Assembly (NCBI RefSeq): GCF_028291725.1 | Contig: NZ_JAQGNT010000095.1 | Span: forward strand, 89,001 to 153,000 | Reading direction: 5' to 3' | DNA: 64,000 nt | DNA from: Hydrocarboniphaga sp. | GTDB taxonomy: Bacteria > Pseudomonadota > Gammaproteobacteria > Nevskiales > Nevskiaceae | In this document: positions 1-7,893 of the stretch, one piece after another | How the letters are laid out: every line of letters starts with the position of its first letter | How positions within the stretch are numbered: position 1 is the stretch's first letter | Made by a program: the position numbers and the translations under genes | Notes under the pieces: generated by a model | Database searches by the model: none | What the model was told of the DNA's origin: nothing | Seen by the model: only the letters and a program-made list of their open reading frames with translations

Positions 1-1
1 G

Positions 2-550
2 CTGGTCGGCCTGCTGCGCCATCACGATCCCTTGCGCACGCTGGTGTTCATCAACACCAAGCGCGACGCAGAAGACGTGGAAACCACGCTGCGCGCCAAC
101 GGCTTCGAGGCGAGCACGATCTCCGGCGACGTGCCGCAGAACAAGCGCATGAAGCTGCTGGAAGACTTCAAGGAAGGCCGGTTGCCGATCCTGGTCGCGA
201 CCGACGTCGCGGCACGCGGCCTGCATATCCCGGCCGTCACCCACGTGATCAATTACGACCTGCCGCAGGATGCCGAGGACTACGTGCATCGCATCGGCCG
301 CACCGCGCGCGCCGGCGAGAGCGGCGACGCGATCTCGCTGTGCTGCGAGACCTACGTCTACTCGCTGCCGGACATCGAGAAGTACATCGGCAATCGCATC
401 CCGGTGGAACAGGTGCCGGACGAATGGATGCCGACGGACTTCATCCGCGGCCCGCGTCCGCCGCGGCATCACGGCCGTCCGGGCGGCGGTGGCGGCCGTC
501 GTCCGGGCGGTGGTGGCAGCGGTGGCCGCGGCGGTCCGCGTCGGCGCTAA
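2..550 (+). CDS. rhlB: DEAD-box ATP-dependent RNA helicase RhlB, C-terminal part (5' truncated by window edge)
   Basis: Only the second RecA-like domain and tail are present; the reading frame is open to the window edge, so the start lies upstream. Helicase motif V ([11 protein letters not shown]) and motif VI ([10 protein letters not shown]) are intact, and the stretch [14 protein letters not shown] between them is typical of RhlB. The protein ends in a Gly/Arg-rich tail (about the last 40 residues), a usual RNA-binding extension. Family knowledge: RhlB unwinds RNA for the degradosome. The TAA stop is at 548-550 and the next gene starts 11 bases later in another frame. Confidence 0.87.
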   Translation: MVGLLRHHDPLRTLVFINTKRDAEDVETTLRANGFEASTISGDVPQNKRMKLLEDFKEGRLPILVATDVAARGLHIPAVTHVINYDLPQDAEDYVHRIGRTARAGESGDAISLCCETYVYSLPDIEKYIGNRIPVEQVPDEWMPTDFIRGPRPPRHHGRPGGGGGRRPGGGGSGGRGGPRRR

Positions 551-561
551 GCACGCTACCC

Positions 562-1317
562 GTGCTCGGCGGCGCGTCCTTTCTGGTTCCGGACTGGCCT
601 GCACCGGCGCGGGTGCGCTCGGCGCAGACCACGCGTATCGGCGGAGCCGGGCAGGGCGTCTACGCCGGCTTCAATCTGGCGACGCATGTCGGTGACGATG
701 CGCAGCGAGTCGCAGCCAATCGGGCCGAGTTGAGACGGGCCTTGTCGCTGCCGGCCGAGCCGCGCTGGCTGGAACAGGTCCACGGCGTTCGCGCGCGACA
801 ACTGCCTTCGGCGACATGCAATGCCACCGACGCCGCCTGGACGGCTAGCCCGGGCGAAGTCTGTGTGGTGATGAGCGCCGACTGCCTGCCGGTGCTGTTC
901 TGCGACGAAGCCGGCAGCTGTGTCGCCACCGCCCATGCCGGCTGGCGCGGTCTGGCCGACGGTGTGCTGGAGGCGACCATCGCGGCGATGCCGGCGGCGC
1001 CGTCGCGGCTGATGGCCTGGCTCGGGCCGGCGATCGGGCCGCAGGCTTTCGAGATCGGCGCCGAAGTACGCGCGCGTTTCGTCGCGGACGATGCATCGGC
1101 CGCTCAATATTTTGTCGCGGCTGCCGATGCCGGCAAGGATGCGGGTAAGTATTGGGCCGATCTATATGGCCTGGCTCGTGCACGTCTTCGCAAGGCCGGG
1201 CTGCAGAACATCCACGGCGGCGGCTTTTGCACTTATACGGACGCGGATCGTTTCTTCTCATTCCGGCGCGACCGCGTCTGCGGCCGCATGGCGAGCTTGA
1301 TCTGGCTGCAGCCGTAG
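562..1317 (+). CDS. pgeF: Peptidoglycan editing factor PgeF (YfiH/DUF152 family, 'polyphenol oxidase')
   Basis: 251 residues from a GTG start at 562, just after rhlB. An in-frame extension upstream would overlap rhlB with unrelated sequence, and the GTG start gives the usual family length (about 240-250). The catalytic metal ligands are visible: His74 in EQVHG, Cys108 in SADCLPVLF and His125 in AHAGWRG. Family knowledge: YfiH/PgeF enzymes are zinc-dependent and remove mis-incorporated L-Ser from peptidoglycan precursors; older annotations say laccase or purine nucleoside phosphorylase. The TAG stop (1315-1317) lies in the outer edge of a palindromic repeat, so the last residues (LWLQP) may be repeat-trimmed. 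Confidence 0.85.
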   Translation: MLGGASFLVPDWPAPARVRSAQTTRIGGAGQGVYAGFNLATHVGDDAQRVAANRAELRRALSLPAEPRWLEQVHGVRARQLPSATCNATDAAWTASPGEVCVVMSADCLPVLFCDEAGSCVATAHAGWRGLADGVLEATIAAMPAAPSRLMAWLGPAIGPQAFEIGAEVRARFVADDASAAQYFVAAADAGKDAGKYWADLYGLARARLRKAGLQNIHGGGFCTYTDADRFFSFRRDRVCGRMASLIWLQP

Positions 1318-1413
1318 GTTGGGGGTAGGTTGGGGTGAGCGCAGCGAACCCCAACGATCACCGCCGTTTGCGCGGGACGACTGTTGGGGTTCGCTATGCT
1401 CACCCCAACCTAC
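1314..1413. repeat. Dispersed palindromic repeat, family A, copy 1 (with an extra truncated edge)
   Basis: Two 31-base arms (1325-1355 and 1383-1413) are near-perfect reverse complements. The outer end reads GTAGGTTGGGGTGAGC and the loop side reads GCGAACCCCAAC; the loop is 27 bases. Each arm is itself partly self-complementary (GTTGGGG against CCCCAAC). A truncated extra copy of the outer edge, GTAGGTTGGG, sits directly in front (1314-1323) and supplies the TAG stop of pgeF. Other copies are at 18359-18438 and 35088-35165. Confidence 0.9.
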
Positions 1414-1437
1414 ACATCACCGACGGCAAGGGAAACG

Positions 1438-2382
1438 ATGACTGCATGGCTGCGCGGGGCGCTGTTCGGATCGCTGGCGCTGATCGCCTTCGGCGCGGCG
1501 GCGCAGGTCAAACCGCGAGCTTCAGAAATCATGCCGCGTGCTTCGCAGAGCCTGACCCTGGCCGTGGTCAACAACGGCAAGCATCTGATCACCGTCGGTG
1601 ATCGCGGCCAGATTCTGGCGTCCAACGACGGCCTGAAGTGGGCACAGGTCGAGGTGCCGGTTCGCTCGACACTGACGGCGGTGGCGTTCGTCGACGATCA
1701 GACCGGTTGGGCAGTTGGCTTTGACGCGACGATTCTGAAGACCGAGGACGGCGGCAAGAGCTGGATGCTGCAGAACTTCGAGCCGGAGAAAGAAACAGCG
1801 TTCCTGTCGGTGGCGGCGACCGACCGCCACCATGCCTATGCGGTCGGCGCTTTCGGTTTGTTTTACGCAACCAGCGACGGTGGCATCAGCTGGGCCGAGG
1901 TGGCCGCGCCCGCGGTTCGCGACGAGGAGCTGTCCTTCCACTCCATCGTCAGGCTCAACGACGGCAGCCTGTTCATTGCCGGCGAGAGCGGCATGCTCGG
2001 CCTATCTTCCGGCGGCAAGTGGCAGCGCTTGAAATCGCCGTACGAGGGTACGTTCTTCGGCGCACTGCCGCGCGGTAAGAAAGGCGCGTTGATCTTCGGC
2101 CTGGGCGGCACCATCTACGTCAGCGACGACGTGCGCAGCATGCGCTGGAGCAAGCTCGCCCTCGGCACCGAGGCTGCGCTGTATGGCGGGACGCTGCTGC
2201 CGGATGGACGGGTGCTGCTGGTCGGCTTGTCCGGTGCGGTATGGGTGGTCGATGCGGACGGCAAGCGTGCGCGGCCGATCGCCAGCGGTGTGGCCTTCTC
2301 GTTGTGCGGTGTCGCCGCCGTCAATGGCGGCCTCGTCGTCGTCGGCGAGAGCGGCGTCCAGCGCTTCAATACCTCGCTGTAA
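1438..2382 (+). CDS. YCF48/BNR-repeat exported protein, partner of the RND exporter
   Basis: 314 residues. The ATG at 1438 is preferred: it has AAGGGAAA just upstream and opens a clear signal peptide (MTAWLRGALFGSLALIAFGAAAQ). An in-frame start further up would lie in the palindromic repeat. The mature part is a beta-propeller of YCF48/photosystem-II-assembly type, with repeated blades of the kind TGWAVG..ATILKTEDGGKSW and SDGGISW. The stop is 14 bases before the MMPL gene, so the two are probably co-transcribed. Family knowledge: such propellers often accompany MMPL/RND, DUF1302 and DUF1329 genes in proteobacteria; the exact role is unknown. It was probably named photosystem-related only by similarity. 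Confidence 0.8.
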   Translation: MTAWLRGALFGSLALIAFGAAAQVKPRASEIMPRASQSLTLAVVNNGKHLITVGDRGQILASNDGLKWAQVEVPVRSTLTAVAFVDDQTGWAVGFDATILKTEDGGKSWMLQNFEPEKETAFLSVAATDRHHAYAVGAFGLFYATSDGGISWAEVAAPAVRDEELSFHSIVRLNDGSLFIAGESGMLGLSSGGKWQRLKSPYEGTFFGALPRGKKGALIFGLGGTIYVSDDVRSMRWSKLALGTEAALYGGTLLPDGRVLLVGLSGAVWVVDADGKRARPIASGVAFSLCGVAAVNGGLVVVGESGVQRFNTSL

Positions 2383-2396
2383 GCCGTGAAGCCAGC

Positions 2397-4901
2397 ATGA
2401 GCGAACCCCGGATTTTGAATCGAAGCGAAAAAATCCTGCTCGCGATCGAGCCGCTGATCGAGCAGCTGATTTACCGCAGGCGCAAGCCGCTGATGGCGGT
2501 GCTGCTGGCGATCACTGCCTTGCTTGCATTCCTGACGGTGCAGATCAGAAGCGATGCCGGCTTCGACAAGTCGATTCCGCTCGATCATCCGTACATGCAG
2601 GTGCTGAAGCAGTACCAGGCCGATTTCGGCAGCGCGAACACGGTGCTGGTCGCGCTGATGCAGAAAGACGGCGACATCGGCGATATCTATAGCCAGAAAT
2701 TCCTGACGCGCCTGAAAGCCGTCAACGACGCCGTGTCCGTGCTCAAAGGTGTCGATCGCGCCCGCGTGTCCTCACTGTTCACAGCCGATGTGCGTTTCGT
2801 CGACGTGGTCGAAGGCGCCTTCAAGGGCGGCAGCGTAATCCCGGCCGAGTATCAACCAACTCAGCCGATGTTCGATCTGATACGCCGCAATGTCGCCAGG
2901 GGCGGCCACGTCGGCCGTTATGTTTCCAAGGACCAGCGCGGCGCGATGGTCTTCGCCGAGCTGTTGGAGACCGATCCGGCTACCGGCGAGAAGCTCGACT
3001 ATGGCCAGATGGCCAGGCAACTCGAGCACGTCCGCAAGCAATACGAAGGCGATGGCATCAGCGTGCATATCGTCGGCTTCGCCAAGCTGGCCGGCGATGT
3101 CATCGAGGCGACGCCGCAGGTGCTGATGCTCTCCGCGATCACGCTGGCGATGACGTTCGTGCTGCTGTGGTGGTATCTGGGCAGCGTCAGGCTCGCGCTG
3201 CTGCCGCTGCTGTGTTCGGTGACGGCGCTGATCTGGCAGTTTGGCCTGTTGCGATTGTCCGGATTCGGGTTCGATCCTTTCGCGATCCTGCTGCCGTTCC
3301 TGATTCTGGCGGTGTCGCTCAGTCACGGCCTGCAGTATGTAAACGCCTGGGCTGATGAGATCGCCGGCCGGCATTGCAATGCATACGACGCCTCGCTGCA
3401 TGTCTGGCGTCGGCTGGCGATCTACGGCATGTTCGCGATCCTGGCCGACCTCGCCGGTTTCGCGACGATCGGCCTGATCCCGATCGGCATCATTCGCGAG
3501 ATGGCGATCAGCGCCTGCTTCGGCATGGCCGCGATCATCATCGCCAACATGGTGATGATGCCGATCGCGCTGATCTGGGTCGGCGTTGGTGATTCCGCGG
3601 TTTTCGCCGCGAAGCAGCAGCGGCGTGACGCGGTGTTCGATGGCCTGTGGCGCCTGCTGTCGAACATGGTGAAACCGAAAGCCGCTGCGACCGCGATCCT
3701 GATTTCGGCCGCGCTGTTCGGCGGCGCGCTGTGGCAGGGACGCGGCCTGCAGCTCGGCGACAGCCAGGCCGGCGCGCCGGAGCTGTTGCCCGATTCGCGC
3801 TTCAACCAGGACTTGCGCAGCATCGAAGCGAACTTTGCGGTCGGCGCCGATATCCTGAAAGTGATTGCCGAAACCGATCCGGAAGCCTGCGTGAAGTTCG
3901 AGGTGATGGATCAGATCGATCGTTTCGCCTGGCATCTGGACAACACGGCCGGCGTCGCTTCGACGCTGTCCTTGCCGCAGGCGGCAAGATCGGTCAACGC
4001 CGCCTTCTCCGAAGCCAATCCGAAGTACAACACGCTGCCGCGCAATCAGGCGTTGATGGTGCAGGCGATGTCGCCGATCCCGGCCTCGAGCGGCCTGCTG
4101 AACCCGGACTGTTCGGCGATGGCGGTGTTCGCGTTCATGCAGGATCACCGTGCGACGACGATCGAGCGCGTGGTCGACCAAGTCAAACTCTACAACCGGC
4201 AGAACGCGACCGAGTACTACGAAACCAACAAGGACGTCGACTCGAAATACTGCGCTGCCAAGCTTGCGGCGCGCCGCGATGTCGGCAAAGCCACGGCCGA
4301 TGTCGACAAGGCGCAGAAGAAGCTCGCCGGCTTCGACAAGGCCTGCCCGGTGAATTTCGCACTGGCGGCCGGCAATGTCGGTGTGATGGCGGCGACCAAC
4401 GAAGAGCTGCGAGAGCGCCAGAAGCAGGCGCTGCTCTATGTCTATCTCGCGATCGCGGTCTGCCTGTACCTGGGCTTCTTCGAGCTGAGCAGCCTGCTCG
4501 CGATCCTGCTGCCCTTGTCGCTGGTGTCGTGGATGGCCTACGCGCTGATGTCGGCGGCCGGCATCGGCATGAAGGTGACGACGCTGACTATCGTGCCGCT
4601 GGCCGTCGGCATCGGCGTGGACTACGGCATCTATGTCTACGCGACGATGAAGGACGCACTGGCCAGCGGCTGCCGGATGCAGGAGGCCTACTATCGGACG
4701 CTCAGGACAACCGGCAAGGCCGTGATCTTCACCGGCCTCACGTTGAGCCTGTGCGCCGCCACCTGGCTGTGGTCAGGGTTGCAGCTGCAGCGCGACATCG
4801 GCCTGCTGCTGGTCTTCATGTTGGGCGCGAATCTGCTCGGCGTGATCCTGGTGCTACCGGGCATTGCCGCGTTTTTGCTCAGCGAGCGCGAGCCTGAGTA
4901 G
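2397..4901 (+). CDS. RND/MMPL-family inner-membrane exporter
   Basis: 834 residues. The ATG at 2397 follows the YCF48 gene by 14 bases. The layout is that of a single-chain MMPL/RND protein: one N-terminal membrane helix (about 30-50), a periplasmic loop, a first bundle of five helices (about 245-430), a second large loop (about 460-670, with a possible disulfide set of Cys), and a second bundle (about 680-830). The motifs LAVSLSHGLQ and PLAVGIGVDYGIY match the paired sterol-sensing-like helices. Family knowledge: these exporters move lipids or hydrophobic compounds, and no separate fusion protein is encoded here. The TAG stop at 4899-4901 is made by the edge of a family B repeat. Confidence 0.83.
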   Translation: MSEPRILNRSEKILLAIEPLIEQLIYRRRKPLMAVLLAITALLAFLTVQIRSDAGFDKSIPLDHPYMQVLKQYQADFGSANTVLVALMQKDGDIGDIYSQKFLTRLKAVNDAVSVLKGVDRARVSSLFTADVRFVDVVEGAFKGGSVIPAEYQPTQPMFDLIRRNVARGGHVGRYVSKDQRGAMVFAELLETDPATGEKLDYGQMARQLEHVRKQYEGDGISVHIVGFAKLAGDVIEATPQVLMLSAITLAMTFVLLWWYLGSVRLALLPLLCSVTALIWQFGLLRLSGFGFDPFAILLPFLILAVSLSHGLQYVNAWADEIAGRHCNAYDASLHVWRRLAIYGMFAILADLAGFATIGLIPIGIIREMAISACFGMAAIIIANMVMMPIALIWVGVGDSAVFAAKQQRRDAVFDGLWRLLSNMVKPKAAATAILISAALFGGALWQGRGLQLGDSQAGAPELLPDSRFNQDLRSIEANFAVGADILKVIAETDPEACVKFEVMDQIDRFAWHLDNTAGVASTLSLPQAARSVNAAFSEANPKYNTLPRNQALMVQAMSPIPASSGLLNPDCSAMAVFAFMQDHRATTIERVVDQVKLYNRQNATEYYETNKDVDSKYCAAKLAARRDVGKATADVDKAQKKLAGFDKACPVNFALAAGNVGVMAATNEELRERQKQALLYVYLAIAVCLYLGFFELSSLLAILLPLSLVSWMAYALMSAAGIGMKVTTLTIVPLAVGIGVDYGIYVYATMKDALASGCRMQEAYYRTLRTTGKAVIFTGLTLSLCAATWLWSGLQLQRDIGLLLVFMLGANLLGVILVLPGIAAFLLSEREPE

Positions 4902-4976
4902 GTCGGCAATCCCTTGCAAACGTTTACTTTCGATGCGCAAGCGAGGCCTCACGTCGGCTAGGGATTGCCGACCTAC
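4898..4976. repeat. Dispersed palindromic repeat, family B, copy 1, between convergent genes
   Basis: The arms begin GTAGGTCGGCAATCCCTTGC and end with the complementary GGGATTGCCGACCTAC; the centre is more diverged than in the other copies. It lies exactly between the MMPL exporter and apaH, which converge. Its left GTAG gives the TAG stop of the exporter (4899-4901), and its right CTAC gives, on the minus strand, the TAG stop of apaH (4973-4975). It may form a bidirectional terminator-like hairpin, but no U-tract is present. Confidence 0.9.
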
Positions 4977-5791
4977 GAGGGCTGGCATGGCGCCGTGATC
5001 AGCCGCCCGGTGTCGACATCCAGTGCGGTCAGGCTGGCGCCCCAGACGCAGCCGGTGTCCAGCCCCCAGACCCGGTGCTCGGGCCATTCGACGCGGCCCA
5101 GGGTCGACCAGTGGCCGAACACGATGCGGGTGCCGGCGGTGCGGCGACCGGGGACCATGAACCACGGCAGCAGACCTTCGGCCTGCGAGCCCGGCGCCCC
5201 TTTCGGTTTCATCGCCAGTTCACCCTGCGGGCTGCAGTAACGCAGCCGGGTCAGGCAATTGATGACGAACCGCGTGCGATCCCAGCCGCTGAGCGACTCG
5301 TCCCACGCCGAGGGCCGGTCGCCATACATATGAGCGAAGAATGCGGCGCGATCCGCTCCGGCCAGGGTTGCCGAGGCCTCCGCGGCCAGGGACAGGGTCT
5401 GCTGCAGATCCCACTGCGGCGGTACGCCAGCGTGGATCATCAGCAGATCGCGGTCGGGGTCGTGCGCCGCCAGGGGCTGTGCGGCCAGCCAGTCCAGCAG
5501 CTCGGCCGCGTCGGGGGCGTCGAGGATCGTATCGACTGTGTCGCCCGGCTTCAGGCGCCGGCGATCGCCGGCGCAGGCGAGCAGGTGCAGGTCGTGATTG
5601 CCAAGCACGCTGAGCACCGAGCCGGCGTTGTCGCGGGCGAAGCGCAGGCACTCCAGGGACTGCGGTCCGCGGTTGACCAGATCGCCGGCGAGCAGCAGCC
5701 GGTCGTGCGAGGGATCGTAGGAAACCCGGTCCAGCAGCCGGCGGAAATCCTCGTAACATCCTTGCAGATCGCCAATGGCATAAGTCGACAT
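4973..5791 (-). CDS. apaH: Symmetrical bis(5'-nucleosyl)-tetraphosphatase ApaH
   Basis: 272 residues, the normal length. The calcineurin-type phosphoesterase motifs are all at the start: GDLQGC, GDLVNRGP and GNHD, followed by HAGVPP and a C-terminal FGHWSTLG. It hydrolyses Ap4A to two ADP, and in gammaproteobacteria it normally ends the lptD-surA-pdxA-rsmA-apaG-apaH cluster. Here it keeps that strand and relative order but lies 12.6 kb beyond rsmA, with a pilus island in between and no apaG visible. Its stop codon is contributed by a palindromic repeat. Confidence 0.93.
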   Translation of the reverse strand: MSTYAIGDLQGCYEDFRRLLDRVSYDPSHDRLLLAGDLVNRGPQSLECLRFARDNAGSVLSVLGNHDLHLLACAGDRRRLKPGDTVDTILDAPDAAELLDWLAAQPLAAHDPDRDLLMIHAGVPPQWDLQQTLSLAAEASATLAGADRAAFFAHMYGDRPSAWDESLSGWDRTRFVINCLTRLRYCSPQGELAMKPKGAPGSQAEGLLPWFMVPGRRTAGTRIVFGHWSTLGRVEWPEHRVWGLDTGCVWGASLTALDVDTGRLITAPCQPS

Positions 5792-5943
5792 GAACCGTTT
5801 GTCCGGTAAGCTGGGCCTTTGACTGAACAGGCCCGATGAGCGGTACAGATTGCGTCAGTCGGCAGCTTTGACCCGACCTAAAGCCGACAGCATAGTAACG
5901 ACGCTGACTGATGGGGTCAGCCAACCGTCTAAAGGAGTGTCAC

Positions 5944-6117
5944 ATGTTGAACAAATTCTATGCTTCGCTTCCCCGCCGCCAGGAAGGCGCCACCGCCGTT
6001 GAGTACGGCCTGATTGCCGGTTTGATTGCTGTTGCGATCGTCGTTGTGCTTGGCTTAGTGGGTGGGAGCCTCAGTACCGTGTTCACGTCAATCCAAACCG
6101 CCCTGGCGAACATCTAG
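5944..6117 (+). CDS. flp: Flp/Fap-type type IVb pilin
   Basis: 57 residues. AAGGAG at 5932-5937 with a 6-base spacer fixes the ATG at 5944. The prepilin processing site is typical of Flp pilins: RRQEG followed by ATAVEYGLIAGLIAVAI, with the conserved Glu-Tyr pair and cleavage after Gly. A single hydrophobic helix follows and the tail is short. This is the major subunit of the Tad pilus, used for tight adherence and biofilm. It is first in a plus-strand Tad operon reaching 14.7 kb. A prepilin peptidase must cut it, but none is encoded in the window. Confidence 0.93.
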   Translation: MLNKFYASLPRRQEGATAVEYGLIAGLIAVAIVVVLGLVGGSLSTVFTSIQTALANI

Positions 6118-6135
6118 AACTGGCACCGGCCACTG

Positions 6136-6166
6136 GCACCGGCGGCAAAAAAAGCGCATCCGGTGC
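6136..6166 (+). terminator. Possible stem-loop after the pilin gene
   Basis: Arms GCACCGG (6136-6142) and CCGGTGC (6160-6166) flank a 17-base A-rich loop, 19 bases past the flp stop. A partial terminator here would let the pilin be made in excess over the assembly proteins, as is common for flp genes. There is no U-tract, so this is only a candidate. Confidence 0.3.
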
Positions 6167-6232
6167 GGCCGGCCGCGAAGTCTGAGGATTCGCGGCTACA
6201 TGTTCCAGTGACGCGGCATTTACCGTAGGGGT

Positions 6233-6760
6233 ATGGACGCAGTGCGCAGCCAAGGTCGGGCAAAGCTAACGCAGCGGCAATCGGGCGCGACGGCGATCGA
6301 GTTCGCCTTCGTCTTGCCGCTGCTACTCGCGCTGACTTATGCGATGTTCGTGTACTCGTATGTTTACGTTGTCTTCGAGTCCATAAACTATGCGGCTCAG
6401 CAGGGTGCAGAGTCGGCGGTGGCGGTGGACCCGGCGCTGGGTAATGCCTATCTCGACACCGTTACGTTGCATGCCCAGGCCACCGCCGCAAGCGTTCTCA
6501 GTTGGTTGCCGGCGGACCAGCTCAGCAATTCGATCGGCACTAACGGTTCGTTGATTCAAGTGACGCAGTGCTTTCCGACCGGAGGTGGTGGTCCCCACTG
6601 TCCGACCACGGCCAGCGGGGGAACTCCGATCGTGGTTCAGATCAATTTCCCGCTGCTGACGCCGGCGCTGTTTCCAACCTTGACCTTGCCCGGGATCGGG
6701 CCAGTACCACCACTGCCGGCGCAGCTGACCGGTGTGGGCGTTACGCTGCTTTCAGGCTAG
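6233..6760 (+). CDS. tadE: TadE-like minor pseudopilin
   Basis: 175 residues. The N-terminus, RQSG followed by ATAIEFAFVLPLLLALTYAMF, is a TadE motif: a processing Gly, a Glu five residues later and one membrane helix. The rest is periplasmic, with two Cys (CFPTGGGGPHC) that may form a disulfide. Family knowledge: TadE is a pseudopilin cut by the same peptidase as Flp and is needed for pilus assembly. It has no strong ribosome site, so the start could shift by a few codons. A separate tadF or tadG is not seen next to it. Confidence 0.8.
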   Translation: MDAVRSQGRAKLTQRQSGATAIEFAFVLPLLLALTYAMFVYSYVYVVFESINYAAQQGAESAVAVDPALGNAYLDTVTLHAQATAASVLSWLPADQLSNSIGTNGSLIQVTQCFPTGGGGPHCPTTASGGTPIVVQINFPLLTPALFPTLTLPGIGPVPPLPAQLTGVGVTLLSG

Positions 6761-6810
6761 AGTGACCGTTTGCCCGCAGGGGCCGGCGGATTTTATTGGG
6801 GAGCAATCTG

Positions 6811-7770
6811 ATGAGTAGTTCAGCTGCGAAGCTGATGGCGGGTATCGGCCTGATCCTGACGCTGGTACTGGCCGTCGTTCTGTACCGTATCAGTCACAAC
6901 TATGCCGAGAACGCGCAGAAGCCGGCGAAGACGGCTGCGGCCGGCGCGGATGCGCCGGTGGTCCCCAAGACGCTGGCCGTGGTGGCGTTGAAGCCGCTCG
7001 CGGCTTACCAGGCCATCGGCAAGGACGATGTCGCCCTGGTCGAAGTCAGTATCGCTCCGGCGGACTACTACACCAGCGTCGCGCAGGTCGTCGGCAAGGA
7101 GCCGATCGTCGATGTCGACGGCGGCGCGCCGGTCACCAAGCGTTATTTCGGTGAAGGCAATCTGCTGGCGCGGGCGATCCCTGCGGGCTTCCAGGCGATC
7201 TCGGTGGAGATCAACGACGTGGTCGCCGTCGGCGGCTTCGTGCGTCCTGGCGACATGGTCGACGTGCTGCTTTATTTACGCGACTCCAAGGATGTCGAGG
7301 CCGCCCAGGCGCGCGTGCTGCTGAAGCAGGTACGGGTACTGGCTTATGAAGACCGCCTGGTCGAACGGCCCGAAGGGCTCACCGAGGCCGACGACAAGAA
7401 GGGCGCTGCCGCCAATGCCAATCGATCCACTCAGACCCGGCGCACGCGCACTGCCGTGCTGGCCGTGCCCGAAACCGACACTACGCGCCTGATGCTGGGC
7501 GCCAGCCAGGGCGAGTTGCGCCTCGCGCTGTACGGGCAGAGCTTACCCGGCGTCGAGAGCGAGCCGGTCGCTGAAATCACGGTCGCGGGCGGGCTTCCGG
7601 CAAGCAGCGATACCTTGGCGAAAATCGAATCCTACAAAGTGCCTGACAAGGCGCTGTCGATGCAGCAGCTGTCGCGGATCAAGCCGCCACCGGCCAAGCA
7701 GAACAGTGCGCCGATACAGGTGCCGGTGTACCGCGCCGCGGAAGTGCAGACGGTCGCGGTCAAGCCGTAG
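6811..7770 (+). CDS. cpaB: Tad pilus assembly protein CpaB/RcpC (SAF domain)
   Basis: 319 residues. GGGGAG at 6798-6803 favours the ATG at 6811 over a TTG at 6796. One N-terminal membrane helix (about 5-25) is followed by a SAF domain (LAVVALKPLAAYQAIGKDDVAL, and RAIPAGFQAISVEIN) and the conserved VRPGDMVDVLL. Family knowledge: CpaB/RcpC is a periplasmic component that works with the outer-membrane secretin. The next gene is the secretin, after a 123-base gap. Confidence 0.87.
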   Translation: MSSSAAKLMAGIGLILTLVLAVVLYRISHNYAENAQKPAKTAAAGADAPVVPKTLAVVALKPLAAYQAIGKDDVALVEVSIAPADYYTSVAQVVGKEPIVDVDGGAPVTKRYFGEGNLLARAIPAGFQAISVEINDVVAVGGFVRPGDMVDVLLYLRDSKDVEAAQARVLLKQVRVLAYEDRLVERPEGLTEADDKKGAAANANRSTQTRRTRTAVLAVPETDTTRLMLGASQGELRLALYGQSLPGVESEPVAEITVAGGLPASSDTLAKIESYKVPDKALSMQQLSRIKPPPAKQNSAPIQVPVYRAAEVQTVAVKP

Positions 7771-7829
7771 CAGATGGCGGCGGTGTAGCCGCACAGGCTG
7801 CGGTTCGTGGTCAAGAAGACAATGGGAGT

Positions 7830-7850
7830 TGGCACCTGGAGCGGGTGCCA
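7830..7850 (+). other. Small perfect hairpin in the cpaB-cpaC gap
   Basis: TGGCACC (7830-7836) and GGTGCCA (7844-7850) form a 7-base stem with a 7-base loop, 44 bases before the secretin start. It is the only marked structure in this gap, the widest between the cpaB and tadD genes. It could modulate read-through or protect the mRNA; function is inferred only. Confidence 0.35.
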
Positions 7851-7893
7851 GCTGCTGCAAGAACAATGGGGCGGTGACGACGTGAGAGTGCGA

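Noticed and set aside
4898..4976. Classic rho-independent terminator
   Set aside because: The stem is long but without a U-tract, and the same sequence recurs elsewhere as a dispersed repeat.
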